DNA of 64,000 bases, from assembly GCA_013400975.1 (NCBI GenBank), contig WBMZ01002691.1, forward strand, positions 1-64,000, given 5' to 3'. The notes under the pieces were generated by a model. That model was given only the letters and a program-made list of their open reading frames with translations, was not told the origin of the DNA and ran no database searches. Made by a program: the position numbers and the translations under genes. This stretch comes from Atrichornis clamosus. Taxonomy: Eukaryota > Chordata > Aves > Passeriformes > Menuridae. This document shows positions 48,018-62,700 of the stretch, piece after piece (within the stretch, counting starts at the first letter, position 1; each line of letters starts with the position of its first letter).

Positions 48018-49970
48018 TTTCAGCATACACCCGCAATAAGATGTAGAGATTCCAGACTTAACAATTTTAAAAATTTAAGAACATTACCTATGACAATTTT
48101 TTTTTTTTCAAGCAGAGAAGGATTAAACTGTACTTATGTGGATTCTTTATCATTCAGATGAGCTTTTTGATTTTTTGGCTACAACTGCCAGCTTTAGCAT
48201 GTGAGCCTCCGTGATGTTTAGGGAATTCACCATATAAATCCAGGCCCTTGGAATTCTGTTGGAGACCTGCATTCCTAAATCCAGGGGACCCTTAGTTACA
48301 CTTCAGTGAGCAACTTAACAGTAACACTTATCAGGATCATGGTAAACACCCCAAATTACATTTCTTAAAGGAGTTTAAAATTAAAATTTTGGAACAAATA
48401 TATTTCTTCTGTGCATCAGTGTAAGTAGTGTATGGCTAAGGCCACATTGCATTCAGTTTTGAGTAAAACATGCATCAAGATAATTACCCTTTCACAGAGG
48501 CACATCCCCAGCTTTTTAATGTCCTTGTTTAATACTCTCTATTTTCCTGAGTAGAATGAATCAATGATCAAAATAATCATCTTTGTGACAAATAAATTTC
48601 TACAGTTGTGGAAACGAAACAGGTGTGACTGGCACGTATTCTTAGTTGGTCTTTTGTCATGGAACTGCAGTCTCATTTTTTATTTAAGGACCCTGTCAGT
48701 AGTTATACATTGCAAGATAAGGTTAGAATTTGTGTGTCAAGGAAAAATAAAAAACTTTGTTATGTACCAAACCTGAACAATACTGTTGCACTCATTCAGA
48801 AAGAAAGGTGCCAGGAGAAGCTCATGTGTGTTGATGAAATCAAGGAACATTAATTAGACACACATTATTTAATACTATATAGCAGCCTAACATGCCATAA
48901 AATTAAGGACATGACAAATCCAGGTTGATTGCACATCAGGAAAAAAAATGAGGAAGTTATGGTCCATAATTAACAAATACCTTCAGAGTGCAGCTTTCTT
49001 AGGCCTTATAAATATCACCTGAATTACTGATGTAGCTTTGAAATCATTCCACTGGGGAAATTAATTAAATTTGATGAAAGACATATAGCAGATATAGCTG
49101 GTTTTAGTATTTCTGGGTTCACTGTAACCTGCTGAGTTTCCAGCTGCTAGAGCTATATTTCTGATAGAGAATCCTTGCAGACAGAGCTGTGAGCTGAAGA
49201 AGAACAAAGCAGAAGCCATATAGATTTATAATCTTTCATTAAGTCCGCTCGAGCTGTTCCAATTTTGTGAATTTTTTTGCTACATAAAAAGAACACTCTG
49301 TGTAGATTACCCTCAAATCCTCTCAGTGAGGACATTGATAAAGCTGAAAGTATGTGGTCTTCCTCCAAGGAAAAAAACCAGGATGTTGTTTCTTTTTCCA
49401 AGACTGGATTCAACTTTGTTTTTGCTGAGACAAGAAGGGAACTGTTACTTTTACAGAATGCGAGTTTCTGGCCACAGTAGCACCATGCTTTCAGGATGGA
49501 ATGGAACTGAGCTCCATTTTCTCTCTTCTCCACCATCCTCTTCTTTTCCTTACACGTGACTTACTTATTGTAAGACAGAGAGTAAGAAATGCAAATTAAG
49601 GCATAAAAATTCAAACAACATTTAATTCTACTGAATAGTTTTGAAGAAATAAGTGACAAATGGTTGCTTTCTAGCATAAATAAAAACAGATGGTTATAGG
49701 AGAGTAGAATAAAAGCATATTTGAGGTATGTGCTCTATATCTTGCTGGAGTTATAGAAAAATTGTGAATGACACAACTGAAGGGGAGAGATCTGGGATGA
49801 GAATCTGGGATGAGACTTCTGGTTCTGAGTCTGATCTTCAATCAGCTTGTTCTACCCTTAACTTTGATCATTAAGAGTTTAGATTCAAATCCAGACATCA
49901 CAGCCTCAGACAATATTTTATTTATATAGACTATGACCGTGGGTCTCTGCACAGACCCTTTTAATGAACT
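48018..49970. other. Non-coding sequence, nothing recognised
   Basis: Unique sequence. A 127-codon minus-strand ORF (49153-49536) overlaps two plus-strand ORFs and has no recognisable domain. Confidence 0.55.
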
Positions 49971-49990
49971 TTATTATTATTATTATTATT
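49971..49990. repeat. (TTA)n microsatellite
   Basis: Six TTA units plus two bases. Confidence 0.9.
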
Positions 49991-52900
49991 GGTGTTACTT
50001 TTAACAAGTTAGTAAGAACAGGACAAGATTTTCTCTAGTTTATAGAATTTTTGATCATCATTGGACAAATCCTTCAATATATCACATTGACTCTGTCATG
50101 ACACCATTAAATGGAAAGATCACTAGTACTATTTGACTCTAGCATCTCCATCAAAAGGCAACTAAATATTCTTTTTAAAAAATTTCACCTTGATCAGATG
50201 GTATTAAATCCTTTGAAGTTCAGTGCAACACTGTCTTAAATCATTTTGTTCTTATCTCATATTTTCTAGAGTCCAGAGCACCATGTTAATGCACTGCCAC
50301 ATGAAGTGTTAAATTACACTAATGTCCTAATGTTTTTGAATAATTTATGTTCAGAAAATTTATAATATAATAGTGAGAAGTATGAGTGTATTCCAAATAC
50401 ATTATATCTTCCCTTAAAAAAACCCCACTTATGGCAGGGTTCATAAATTGGCTGCTTAATTTGCATTTGCTTGAAGCACAGCCAAATATGTCATTATTAA
50501 AAAGTAAAAACCAACATTTCTTTTTCATTTACTAAATGTATTTTAAACTGATTTGACCGGTGGCTTTTCAGAAGTGAGAGAATGAAAATACGTACACGTT
50601 TTTCTGCTGTTTTTCAATGCCTGTCTGATACAAGATACAAAACTGTCTTGCAAAGTTTCTTTTACCTCTATTAGCTGAAGAGTGATCAAACTGGCAGACA
50701 CATCTCTGAAAATTCAGTTAATGCCCAATAACTTATGGCTATTAAAAATCATCAATTGTGTGTAGAGTCCATTCTTAAAGTCTGACTAACAACTTTCCAA
50801 GAAGGGTTCCCTAAAATATTGTGTCTCATGATATACTAATTCATTAATTCTCTTCCACAATGTAACAAGTTGACTTCAAACTGTATAAATGCAACTTGTC
50901 TTTTGCTGTTGTGCATGACAAGATAGTTACATGGCCAAAATTCAAGGATCCAGGTGTGCTTTTGAATACAAGATATAGTTGCTTTCTTACCAGGATCCTA
51001 AATCCCTGCTTGGCAGAACGCCAGTGACATCCTCACTTTTATGGATTACTGAACTCTGCTCTCCACAGAGGAAAGCTTGGGTATGGAGTTGGGTGAGACC
51101 ATCGTGTGCTTATCTAACCTAGATTCTGCGAATGCTGACCTAATATGTACTTATATATACATATGTGAACCTGGAAGATTGTTTACATATCATACAATAA
51201 CATGGAAGATTGTTTACACGCAAAGTAGACCTGCACTTAAAAAAGTCACAGGTAGGAAAACAAAAGTTACTTGTGAGACTAAAGTACATTTTGATGGTGC
51301 AACACCTAAGTTTCTAATAACTCCAAAACATTAATCTTTAATGGCTGTGTGCTTGTATTAACTTTTCTCAGCAAACCACTACAGAAAATGGTGTTAGATT
51401 GGGCACTTTAATGGCAGTTTCAACAGATGCTGCAACAAAGCAGCTGAGATACAGAATGAAAAGACATTCACTTGTAAGACCTTCTTTCAGATCGGATTTA
51501 ATTCCCAAGGAAAAGGCTCCTGGGGCATGTTATATGGCTGTTTTCCGTGACTGCAGTATGAAGGACGACATAATTGTCACTCTTTTCTAAGCAATAAAGC
51601 CTTGATTCAATGCTATGTCAGTCAATGTGAATTTTGCCATTGATTTCAGTATTGCATAACCAAAATTTTGTAATCAGTAAAACAAAAAAATGCTTGGAGG
51701 AGAAGCTCAGAGGCATAAAATGCCAGTAAAAACCTGCTTGCTTGATGGACTTTTAACAGAGGTTAGCTGGCAATTTTTCACAGGACATTTATCTCTTCTG
51801 GTCTCAGATGCATGTCCGAAATTCTGCAGACAGCCATGGATTATAGTGCATATCACTTACACATAACCTGACTATGCACAGAATAACTTTTTTTCTCATA
51901 AATAAATGCAAGTTATATGCATGAGTTTTTTCTCCCCTCTGCCCATATGTCTGCATTTCTGTTTATATACCTAAAATTCCTGTAGCAAATAAAATTTTTT
52001 CTAGTATTTTACATGCTTCATGATGCCTATTTGAACTAACAGGATCTGTGGACAATAACTGACCAGTTAGTAAAATATAGATAATTCTGTAGCAGATCTC
52101 ATTTGTTAGAATATGTGCAGTACATTTAGTGGAAGTAGGTTTTAAATTTAAATGTAAACGTGCTCTCCAACATCATTAATAGTACTTTTGATATAGCACT
52201 TCTACATATTTTAAAACTGAATTATGATAAGCAGTCTGAGGTAATGTAAAAATGTGTACATATATATTCAGGCAAAGGTAAAAAAAAGATGTAAATGTAC
52301 ATGCAAATGTATTTTTAGGAAGAGGTAGAATGAAATCAGATTTCACAGTGACTACACAAACATTTGCAGTAGCGAAATTCAAGCGACATTTATGGGCAGG
52401 TCCATTCAATAGACCCTGCATTTCATGAGACTTCTAATTTTTCTTAAGTATCCAGGTCAAAGCATATCCAAATGAGAAGGAAATATAAAAGATTTTTTGT
52501 TTACTCTCAAAATAATCCTAACATTTCTGCAGCAATATCAATTTGGAGAAAAAGAGTTTGCAAATAATCACAGAAGGGATTATTCCCATATATAAGATAT
52601 ACTACATAAAAATACATATATCAATATTCATACCTCTAGAGGCTAGAAATAATTAATTGTCCAGTTGTTTTTTTTTCTAATAAATATAAGCAAAATATGT
52701 GTGAATAGCAGGAAAATATTTTCTTTTTGACAGAAATGAAAAAGGACCCTAAAAGGCTCATTTTGAGCATGAGTGTTAACAGCAGCTTGTGTGGGATAGT
52801 CAAGATTTACTAAAAATTCACTGAAAACATCTATAACATATACAATAATTTCTGCAAAGATGCCCAGAAACATTTTAATCTCAGATTGTATAAAAAATTT

Positions 52901-53640
52901 GAAATCACTGCATGATTGCACTCAAACTGTTAGAGAAGGCACCGGTAGATGTGTGTTACCTACTTATTGCCTGCCTCTGGCTACTCACTAATGAACCTAC
53001 TTGAAGCAAGGTTTTATTTCCTGCTTGTGGAAAACGTATTGGCTGATCACTGCCAAGTGCAATGTAGCATGTGTGGTACATCACAGACTACTTATATATA
53101 TGAAAATATACATTACTGGGACTGTGTAGAAGCTGCTTCCTGAAAAGCTGATCACTGAGTACCAAGGATATAAAGATAATGGCAAAAAGTTTGACAGATT
53201 TTATGCTTTCGTGAAACTGATTTCTAGACAGTCATATCTTAATGATTGAAAATTATTTTAATTTTAGAAAGCACTGGAGTTAAGAAAAGTGTCCTAAAAC
53301 TAGATCCTTACCAACATAAGTTCATCTGTATAAGGCTTTATCCTGATCAATTATCTTAAATGGAAAATATGAAGTTATACCCAATGGAAAGGCAAATAAA
53401 ATCAAAACTTAGAGTATCTGAAATGCAATCATAACATATATTTCTGTTTCTCAGGACAGACATCCTATTTCATAACTGACCAGTACAAAATCACCGAGAT
53501 TTTATTTGGATTTTAGTTCAGTCACTGAGGTCACGGAGGAAGGTGCCTTCCTTACCCTAGCACTCTCTACCCAAATTTTTTTTTGTTTTTTGAATGATAG
53601 CCTACATGTTTAAAAAGAACATCATCCTTTCAAGAAAGAT
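49991..53640. other. Non-coding sequence, nothing recognised
   Basis: AT-rich unique sequence with chance ORFs up to 92 codons and the short tandem duplication listed at 51172-51218. Confidence 0.55.
51172..51218. repeat. Partial tandem duplication, 31-bp period
   Basis: TGGAAGATTGTTTACA occurs at 51172-51187 and again at 51203-51218, giving one and a half copies of a 31-bp unit. Confidence 0.8.
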
Positions 53641-53770
53641 AATTCAAGGCCAGGTTGGATGGGGCTTTGAGCAACCTCGTCTAGTGAAAGGTGTCCCAGC
53701 CCATGGCAAGGGGGGGTTGAAACTAGATGATCTCTAAGGCCCCTTCCAACCCAAACCATTTTATGATTAT
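53641..53770 (+). mobile_element. Short CR1 LINE 3' tail
   Basis: It reads AATTCAAGGCCAGGTTGGAT, AGCAACCTCGTCTAGTGAAA and GAAACTAGATGATCTCTAAG, and ends CCAAACCATTTTATGATTAT. It is about 130 bp of CR1 3' UTR, heavily 5'-truncated. Confidence 0.9.
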
Positions 53771-56700
53771 GAAAATTGAAAGATTATTTTCACGATAATA
53801 AAGCAGACTGTTGATTTTTTAGCCTCTCAGGTATTAGTTTTCAGCTCTGTGCTGATAGCATGTGTTGCCCTGCAGTAACACAATAAAAATATCGCAAAAT
53901 TAAAGTGTTGTAAATAGCTGTACTAAACCTTCAGTGAGTCCTAAGTAAATAATATCTGAATGCAAGAAGTCAAACAAGGCTAGAATGTCACTCCTAAACC
54001 CAGATTTATGACAGACCTGGAGGTAAGCCAAAATCAGCAATAGAATTCTTTGGAAACTATTAATAAGACAGATACCAGCAATGTGGAAAACAATGGGTGT
54101 TTTATTCAAAGAATTACATTTGGATCATTTTCTAAGGCAGTTTCTAAATCATCAGGGTCAAAAAGTGGCTTATAAGACAATATATATTCCTTATTTCTTT
54201 ATTTATTTATTGTGAAAAGTAGCCCTAGGAAAACTTTATTTTGGGGAAAAAAGAAAATCAGTTTCTAGAGATCATTGCAGTCTTCTGCAAAGGACAATGT
54301 GGAGAGATGTTACCTTAGTTACAAACAGAGGCAGAAAAATCTATAACCATAATCTGCAACACAAACTGACAATGCAGCCTATTTTTCAGAATGTTTAGCA
54401 AATTAATAATTGAAAAAATAAAAAAGAAGAGGTGAGGTGGAATAGAGGAAAACAGAAATGTAATCTGTTAAGCCAAAAAATATGAACTTTTCAAATGCAA
54501 AAATATGACTGTGAATGCTTCATAGATAGGTGCTAGAGGCTACTATGTGATCTTATGTGCTCACAGGCTTCATTTTAATATCATTTTAATATATCTGAGA
54601 TCTCTGTTCCTTTTGGGAAGTGCATGGAAGAAGGAGGGGGAATGTTTCCAGAAATGTTTCTGGATTTTACTACAGAATCTCCAAGATATAACTGCTAAAA
54701 CAAAGTTGGACTTTATGAAACTTTTGTGTCTTGGCTGATACTTTACAACCAGTAATTATCCCTTTAATAGTTTTTCAGATTTTGGATAGTATTTTGAGGT
54801 ACTTGAAAGGTCTTTATTAAAATTTTATTATTTATTTTCCTTCTGAAGGTGTCACCATACAGATACTGTGCTTGATTTTATGACTAGTTAAAGCTGGAAG
54901 TACATCACGGAAACATGAAGTCCTCTGCTTTTTTCATTTTTTGTATTTAACTTGTATTAAAAACTTTCAGTGATTTATTGAAAAAAGGTTGAGCCTATCA
55001 AAAAGCCCGGGATTTCACCTTGTTAGTAGTTTTAAGTATGAAAAGAGGCAGAGACACGGGTTTTTTCTGACCTTAAGACCTCTACTGGATGTCAAATGGA
55101 GGTTTTCTTTCCTGTGCTGTTCCTATAGAGAAAGTACATTAAAGGCAACAGAAAAAAAAATAAAACCAAAACAGGTCAGCTATGAAAACAAGCATAGATT
55201 TGTGCTTGAAATCAGGACTTGTACTGCTTACATATGTAGTCATGCAAATCTTTGTGTTAGAATTTATATGAGAATAAGCAACAGCAGTTATTCCCTTAGG
55301 AGACAGATTCTCTGTGTTCTGCACCTCTCTAGGATTTTTCTCCTTTTTCTGAGTAGACAGGTAGGTGGCAATGCTACAGCAGTGTACAGGGTTCTTAGTA
55401 GAGGAAGGCTGGAGCTCCTACAAGATTTCCAGAGTTTTATAGGTTTTAGATATTTTGTGACAACAATACTTTTTTCAACTTGCATACAAACTCTAACATT
55501 TGAGTAGGTACTTTGCAATCAGGTTGATAGTACTTCTTTAAAAGAGAGTTTAAAAACTAGATGAGCAATCTGGATTCAAAAACTAAGTGATGGAGAGGAG
55601 AAATTGCAAATTCCTTTAGTAATTTATGATTGGTTACACTCAGAAAATGTATGTCTTAAATCAACCTGCAATAATCTAAATTTAGGTTCTAACAACTGCA
55701 CTTCTGTTTACTCAATTTAACAGACAGAATTGTCTTTAAATATAGATTACTTTAGACTGTCATTTTCTTCAACCTATTGATTCTTATTTTAATAGAATTA
55801 ACTTTAAAAACTTTTTGTTTGTTTTCTCATATGTCTGGTCATTATTAGAGTGCAGTCATAGGAATTTTAAATTTTTATTCCTTAAGACTAACCAACATAC
55901 AGTAAATGCTGTTTCACTAATGAGAAATTGTCTTATTGATGAACATAGTAGCATTTGGTTCCAGCCTGTGCAGGCTGGAATTCTGTGTGTGCATGAAACC
56001 CAGTAGTACATTTATATTTCTGATTCATTCTTAGCTTTCAATGACCTTTCAAACACAAACTTTCAGTGGTGTGGTTCATTCATTTGCTAATTCTCCTAAT
56101 GCACTTCAAATCACATAATCCAAATTACATTATTTGCATATGTTCATTTTTCTAATAATTGTCTTTTTATGATGCTTAATAATAGCAGATACATTTTTAT
56201 GCCCTTAGCTTTCCAATTTGTCTCTTTGTTGAATTGTTGTATATTGTCCACTATTCTACTAACTTATGTAAAAGAAAGAAACCCCTCCAAACATTTCAAC
56301 CATAATCTTTTTATGAAGTCAAAGCTATTATTTTTTGCCGCCCTAGATTTCTCTTCCATAAAACTGAGTGAATAGCTGAATTTCTATGTTATGTTCTTCA
56401 CTTGCATTTCAGGTGTTCTGCTTCTACAATTTTTTTAAAGTCACTTCTGAATCTGTACCTGCCCTGTTTATTCCTTTCTCTACCCTTTTCAAGACAGATT
56501 GTAAGCTTTTGATTTGCCAAGGTTTTCTCTGCACTTTCAGTATTTCCTCTACAGAGGCTAAAATTCTATCTTATTCCTGAGGCAGATTCCTGCCAAGCAG
56601 TTGGAAGCATCATGTAAGTTGTGCATGTCGAGTTCAGTCAGACTATTAATCTCTCAAAAGATGTATTTTGAAACAGTTCTTTTTCAATATTTTTGATTTA

Positions 56701-59700
56701 TTTGTACTGTTTAGAAGCAGAAAAAAACCCATGTCTACTTTAGAAGTCTATATGAATACTTGAAAAAGTGTCAAAGAGAAAATTCTGGCTCATTTACACT
56801 GCGTGCTTCACCGAGAGACATATGTCTTCAATTTTACTGCAAAGTAACATGGGAATAATGAACATGAATAATTTCAAATAAGACAACCTTCTCAGCTCAC
56901 AATGAATTCCCTTCAAAGCTAAGAGAAGAATGATTCTAACCCTGAAGCCTCTGACTTATTGAGTAGCAGTTATATTTTTTATTTGTATAAAGATTTTATC
57001 CATGTGATGTGAATATTCAATGATATTTGTATTCCTGCAGATCATGTGTTTCTTCTTGCTCAGCCTTATTACTGATACACTTAATTGTGCTGAACTCTAC
57101 TTCCTCAAAAGGTATGCAGCAACAAGAATATCCTAGGGCTATTCCAGGATAGCTTTATGTGAAGAAAGCTGTCTCTGTATCATACTGAAGAGATATTCCC
57201 TCGTTGTCTGGGTCTCTGATGTTTTAAGGAAAGAGGCAGAGTTTTCTTATATGTATCTGGGTCAGTAACTACATTTGTTTTCCCCAATGAGATTTGGTTT
57301 TCCAGTCACTTTACTTCCTTGCTCACACTATATTAAAGGCTGCCGTTTCCTTTGAGCAGCAACAGCCTCAGTATTGAGGCCTCTTTATTGCCCTAAGAGG
57401 CAAAAAGAAGATGGAAGTAATCATGGGCTGATCAAACTGCAATATAACATGACTCAACAGATGCCAACTCAGTTTTTTAAGCCTGAAACTTATTATTCTG
57501 TCTCTAAGGGGGGACAAAGAAGATAAGAACAGTAAATCCATGATAAAAAGATGGCAAGCGGGACCTTATCAATGAAAGAAAATACAGCAGGCGATGCAAT
57601 AGATCAAAGAATTCAGATAGGACAAAATACTCTTTCACACTGGAATTTCACAGAATTTCTCATCAGATTTTATCAGTATACACGAAATTCCTTCTTCAGC
57701 AAGTCAAGGATTCTTTAAAAACATACATCAGGTAGCACCTATGAACAGTACATGGTAGTCAAGTCATGGCAAAAGTCATTAATGCATTTGGAGCAATTTC
57801 AGGGGCATTTGATATTGTCAGGATTCTTTATATTGTCATGGACAAGTTTGGGAAGTCACCTTGGAAAGTTCACACCTTGGAAAGGGACGGTATCTGTAGC
57901 TGCACTTACGATAGCTGTTGACTTTATCAATGGTTCTCAATATTCAGAAAAAACTGGTCTTTGTCTCAGCTGCCATTGTGCTCTGATTGTCATTGCTGAT
58001 GTGCATGAAAGATCCCATGATACAATGACAACTAGAAGCTGAAGAAAGTGAAAGATAGGTCCTACTTTTTTCCCTTAATTTTTCAATCCTTGCCTTAGCT
58101 TTCCAATCCCCAGTTCAGGTGTGTAGCAGAAAAATCCCACACCAGCATTTGCACTCCTGGCAGCACTCTGCCATCTCCTCCTGGGTGCTGCTGCACACCT
58201 TCCCCAAAACACTTCTGCCTGCCATGCTAGCCACTGCTCTCTTTTTCTCCTCTTGCATTTCTCCTGAGACAGATTTACAGTGTTAGACTGAAGAAATATA
58301 AAGGATCATCTTTTCATACACAGCCCTCCACAAGGTGGTGGTGATTTAACTTCCCAAGCTACACAAACCACAAATAAATAAAAATAATGGGAATTTCTTA
58401 AAGTTGCTATATAGATAAGTTTTTTCCAATGTTATTTTCTTCAAGGATAGTAGCCTACCATGATTCCTACCAGTGAAGTCTACTAGAAAGACCCTAGTGA
58501 AAAATGGAATGTGTGCTGCTTGCTTCATGAGAGAAAACTTGGAGGCATGGCATCTGCAGAAGGTGTGAATGTGGATGGCTGACTCTCCATGCAGAGGATC
58601 ATCATGTGCCCTTCAGCCTACAGCAATGCTTTTTCTGACCATCCTTCTCAGCAGCCCAAAACCTGGACAGTCTAAGATTCCAACCTTTTTTTTTTCAGAA
58701 AAGTTCCACCTCCATACATTTACCAGTTTTTAGTGTTTAAAAGATTGTCCTTGTTATGATGGTTTCCCCTCACTCAGTCATTACATACATGCAATGAGAT
58801 GAGAAACCAGTCTATCAACTAGATAACATCTTAAATCAAGCATCCTGGAGTATCAAGCATTCTATAATCTGGCTGTGCAGAGAAATGTATGCGTGGAGAC
58901 TGTGTATGTGTCTGTAGGTAGGTACACACAGTCATACAGAAATAGCCTAAATCCGAATTTTGTTTTTTTAGTGATGCAAGTTTTACAATTTGCTGTGAGA
59001 GTTAATTTTAATTCTCATAAGTTACAACATTCATGGAATAAATAAAATATGCTAAGTACTTAATATGAGTGCCACTTTGACTAGAATATAAAACAAAGTT
59101 ACAATGAAAGCAAAACTTTAAGATTAGCTTTGAACTTAGATTTATGTATGACATTGTAGCTGAAAAAATGTATAGGGAACATTCACCCCATTCTTACAAA
59201 CAGGTGAGCAGACCAATCTTTTGGCATCTATTCTTCTAGCAACAATTTTGTACCTGGGACAAACTCTGTATTTTCTATTAGGAAATTAGTCATCATATCT
59301 ATACTTTTTCTATCCTCCTCTCTAATCAGATGTGCTTTTCAATTAAGTACAGAATTCATTCATACCTTTTTAAAAACATTAAAAATAGTAGGCTAGGAAA
59401 GCAATCGTTATAATACTCTGAAGAGTGCATGAAATCCAGAAGCAGAATTTCAATGAATAAGTAAAATCCACAAAGTTCATGTTCATTTTATGTCACAAGT
59501 TCAAGTGTGGTAGTGAGAGGTAGTGAGGAGACATAAATCCCAAGGTTTACACCTTGGAAATTACATATTAAATATCTTTTCTTATTACTTATGAAGGGCC
59601 ATCAGAAATGCACAGAAAACGTAGTACCTGCCTACTGTTTAATGCAGATGCTACCACAATCCCTTCTATTTCAGAATAACAATTGCCTAGATGAAATCTA

Positions 59701-62700
59701 TCCTTCAAAAAACCTTTGAATGATATAAACAGGAGCAATATCAAAATTACTCAAATTTTTTTGTTTGTTAAGGTTTTTGCAGTTGTTAATTAGCTAAGAG
59801 GTATTAATGAAACATCCATGTATAAAGTATTGGTACCTATATATGTATAACATATATGCCCATGTATATAATTTATATAATATATGTGTAATATTGAGAT
59901 ATTTTATAGATTTGGATCTTAAAACTAGAGAGAGTTTTAAAACCAGAAAATATTGCAACAGCCACCCTCATAATTACAATGTGGATTCTGATCATGTTTC
60001 ATCTTTTTTTGCCTCTAGACAAATCACAGATTTTCCTTGAGGTCAGCAGGGGTGAAAGGCAGGTTATCTTCATAAAAGCATTCTTAGAAGCATCTTGTGT
60101 CATTTTCATAAATGACTGTATCCTTGCAACAAAAAACCTAACAACTCAGCTACCCAGGCACAAATTTTTTTATTGTACACCATAACCAGGCTTGGACAGG
60201 AGAGATTGCAAGAATGCAGCTGGCTATAGAAGGAGCTCCTGGTTTACATAATAATGGTGACAGTAATTAATATGTTAAAAAGAGCTAGATTAATTAGAAT
60301 TTGCCTGTATATAAATAATTTCCTTTCATTGCTGCTATGAGAACAAAATTTATTATAATTTCTTTTATTGAATATGAAGCAAATGATTGATTTCTATTGC
60401 AGAAATTTAGCAGAAATCTATCCTGCCAAAGTTTCTATATTCAACACATCAATTTCTTTTGAGAAAGACAAACTGAAGGAGATCTATGCAGATTAACAAG
60501 GACCTAAAACTAAGGTCAGTGATACAGCTGTATGAATCCCTCTGAACAGCAGCAATCCTCCTGACCAAATGAAGTCCAAACTTATCTGCTTTTGAATTGA
60601 TATTCCTCCCCTCCTGCTCTCTCCCTGAAAACACACTGTGTGTATATGGCAGTTCTCTTAGAGGAACGTCTTTTTTTCTCAGCTTCTGACATGCTCTCCA
60701 TTTATAACTTTGTCTTTTCCTGGATTGTCTTAGAGCAACAAATACTTCATGATGTGACCCATAGCACATTTTCATTTGCCTCAGCCACCCTTTCCATAAC
60801 CTTCCAGAAGAGAAAATATTGACAGTAGAATTCCCCCAGCTGATGCCATAGCAATTTAAAAAGTCAGACCTTCCTTGACTGGAAAGTCATGCATTTAGAA
60901 GCCAGTGAATTTTCAGGGCTGGAGTGTTTTAAATACACAGCAGAGACACATGCAAGCTTGTCTTCTTCACTAGCAAGCTAGTTAATTCTCAAAGTTTTAA
61001 TGTAGGAAAATAAAATAACTGCCCTTAAAGTTCTGTGATCACTGGCTTCCTAATGCAAACCACATAAAGAGTCTGTCAAGTGATAGCATGTCAACCTCAT
61101 CAAATCAAAGGTTACAGCTAGCCACTCATTAAGCCCTGAATAAGGGATGCTGTTCTGAATTAAACTTATATTTGATCTCTATTGCTTTGTTGATATCATA
61201 AAGCAATCACTTTCTGAGGGTTTCCATAGTAACAAGTGAGCTTTATTTTTATTTTATTTTTTAAATTTTAAAGCTCTTTCATGCATTTAATATACAGCTA
61301 CAGTGGAATAATTGGCATGGAATACTATTCCTGCTTTCCTGGTATAATTCAACCAAAGCAGGTAAAGTAAAACATGGTTTTCAATGTAACTGGGGATTTA
61401 TTTTCCCTCCTCTGTAAGAATATTAAAAAAACTTTACAATTTACTTACATCTTTGGTTTCTGCGTTTGCTCTTGTACATGGTCATTCTGAAGAAATTCCA
61501 CTTTCTAAGAAATAATTGCCTTGATCACAGACAAAAGAGATTGTGCTCCTGCTTTGCAGTGAGGCAGTTGCTCACTGACAGAAGGTAACCAGCAATCTCT
61601 CGGAGAAAAGCAGGGTAATACCATTCTCCTAAAATCCAGGGGAGATGCTACTGGCTCTAACTATTTTCTCTATTACAAAGCTCAGAGACAAAACATATTT
61701 ATTTTCATACTTTTTTCAAATGTTTTTGATACCAGCATATAAAATCCAGAACGCATATAGAATCATGTAATCAAAGTGAGGTAATGTGCTATTCTATGGT
61801 CTGAAATCAAGATTCCTTGAAAAAGCCCTGACATAACCAAATGACCTCATAAACTAATAAAAACTAACTTATCTTTCAGAGATCTTAGAGTTATGCATAT
61901 GAGGACATTAAAATATTTTGGTCTAGGTTTTCAAGTAAAATTACTATTAAAAGAAAATCAACACATGTTGATGAAGTAAATCTTGACTGCAGGTCTGAGA
62001 TTATGAATAGATTATTCAGGAAATAACATATAAAATGCAATTTTTTTTTTCATGCCCATGTTTACTTCTGCATTACTTTTCAATTATTTAATTTGGGAAG
62101 AGCTATTGAAGCAACATTCTGCTGATGGCTCATTTTTATAGCTACTTCACTGCTCTCTAGTCTGTTGAATCACACGGTCATGGGGAAGAAGTGGCAGCAT
62201 TGTATTATTAACCACATATACATATACCACCATTTCAAAGAATCCAGATATCTTCGCAAAGGGAGCAGGGGGAAGGGGAGGAAATTTTTGCCATGTGGGG
62301 TAGATGAGAGTTAGTTTTTGCCATGCTGGGGAGACAAGTTCAAGAAGATGGCAGTGGCAGTAATGGAGCTGAAAAGTAGAGATTTCGGTTCATTCAGCAA
62401 TAAATCTGCCTTTAATAAAATTGTGCAAAAGTATTTATTAAAGTTTTATGATACTCATGTTTTGATCTGCCTGCCATCTTTACCCCAGACACCACAAACA
62501 CAGAAGTGTCAAAGGAAAAAAATAAACACAGTGACTGAAATATCTTGTAAACTAGCAATATTACCCATATTGCAGCTTAAAATTCATAGTTAGACAAGAG
62601 TTGCCTAAGATACTTAAAGAAATCAAAATCTAATGTCTTTGGCTCATAAAAAACCCAATAACATCTGGTGTCTGTGGATCATTCACATTTCAGTCAAAGA

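Noticed and set aside
47802..48026. 74-codon minus-strand ORF (and a similar one at 30109-30339)
   Set aside because: Antisense reads of CR1 3' ends. The two resemble each other only because they share the repeat.
49153..49536. 127-codon minus-strand ORF as a gene
   Set aside because: It overlaps two plus-strand ORFs of similar openness, and no family is recognised.
54989..55507. 172-codon plus-strand ORF
   Set aside because: No recognisable domain, no splice or promoter support, internal AT-rich low-complexity segments, and overlapping minus-strand frames. One such length is expected by chance in 64 kb read in six frames.
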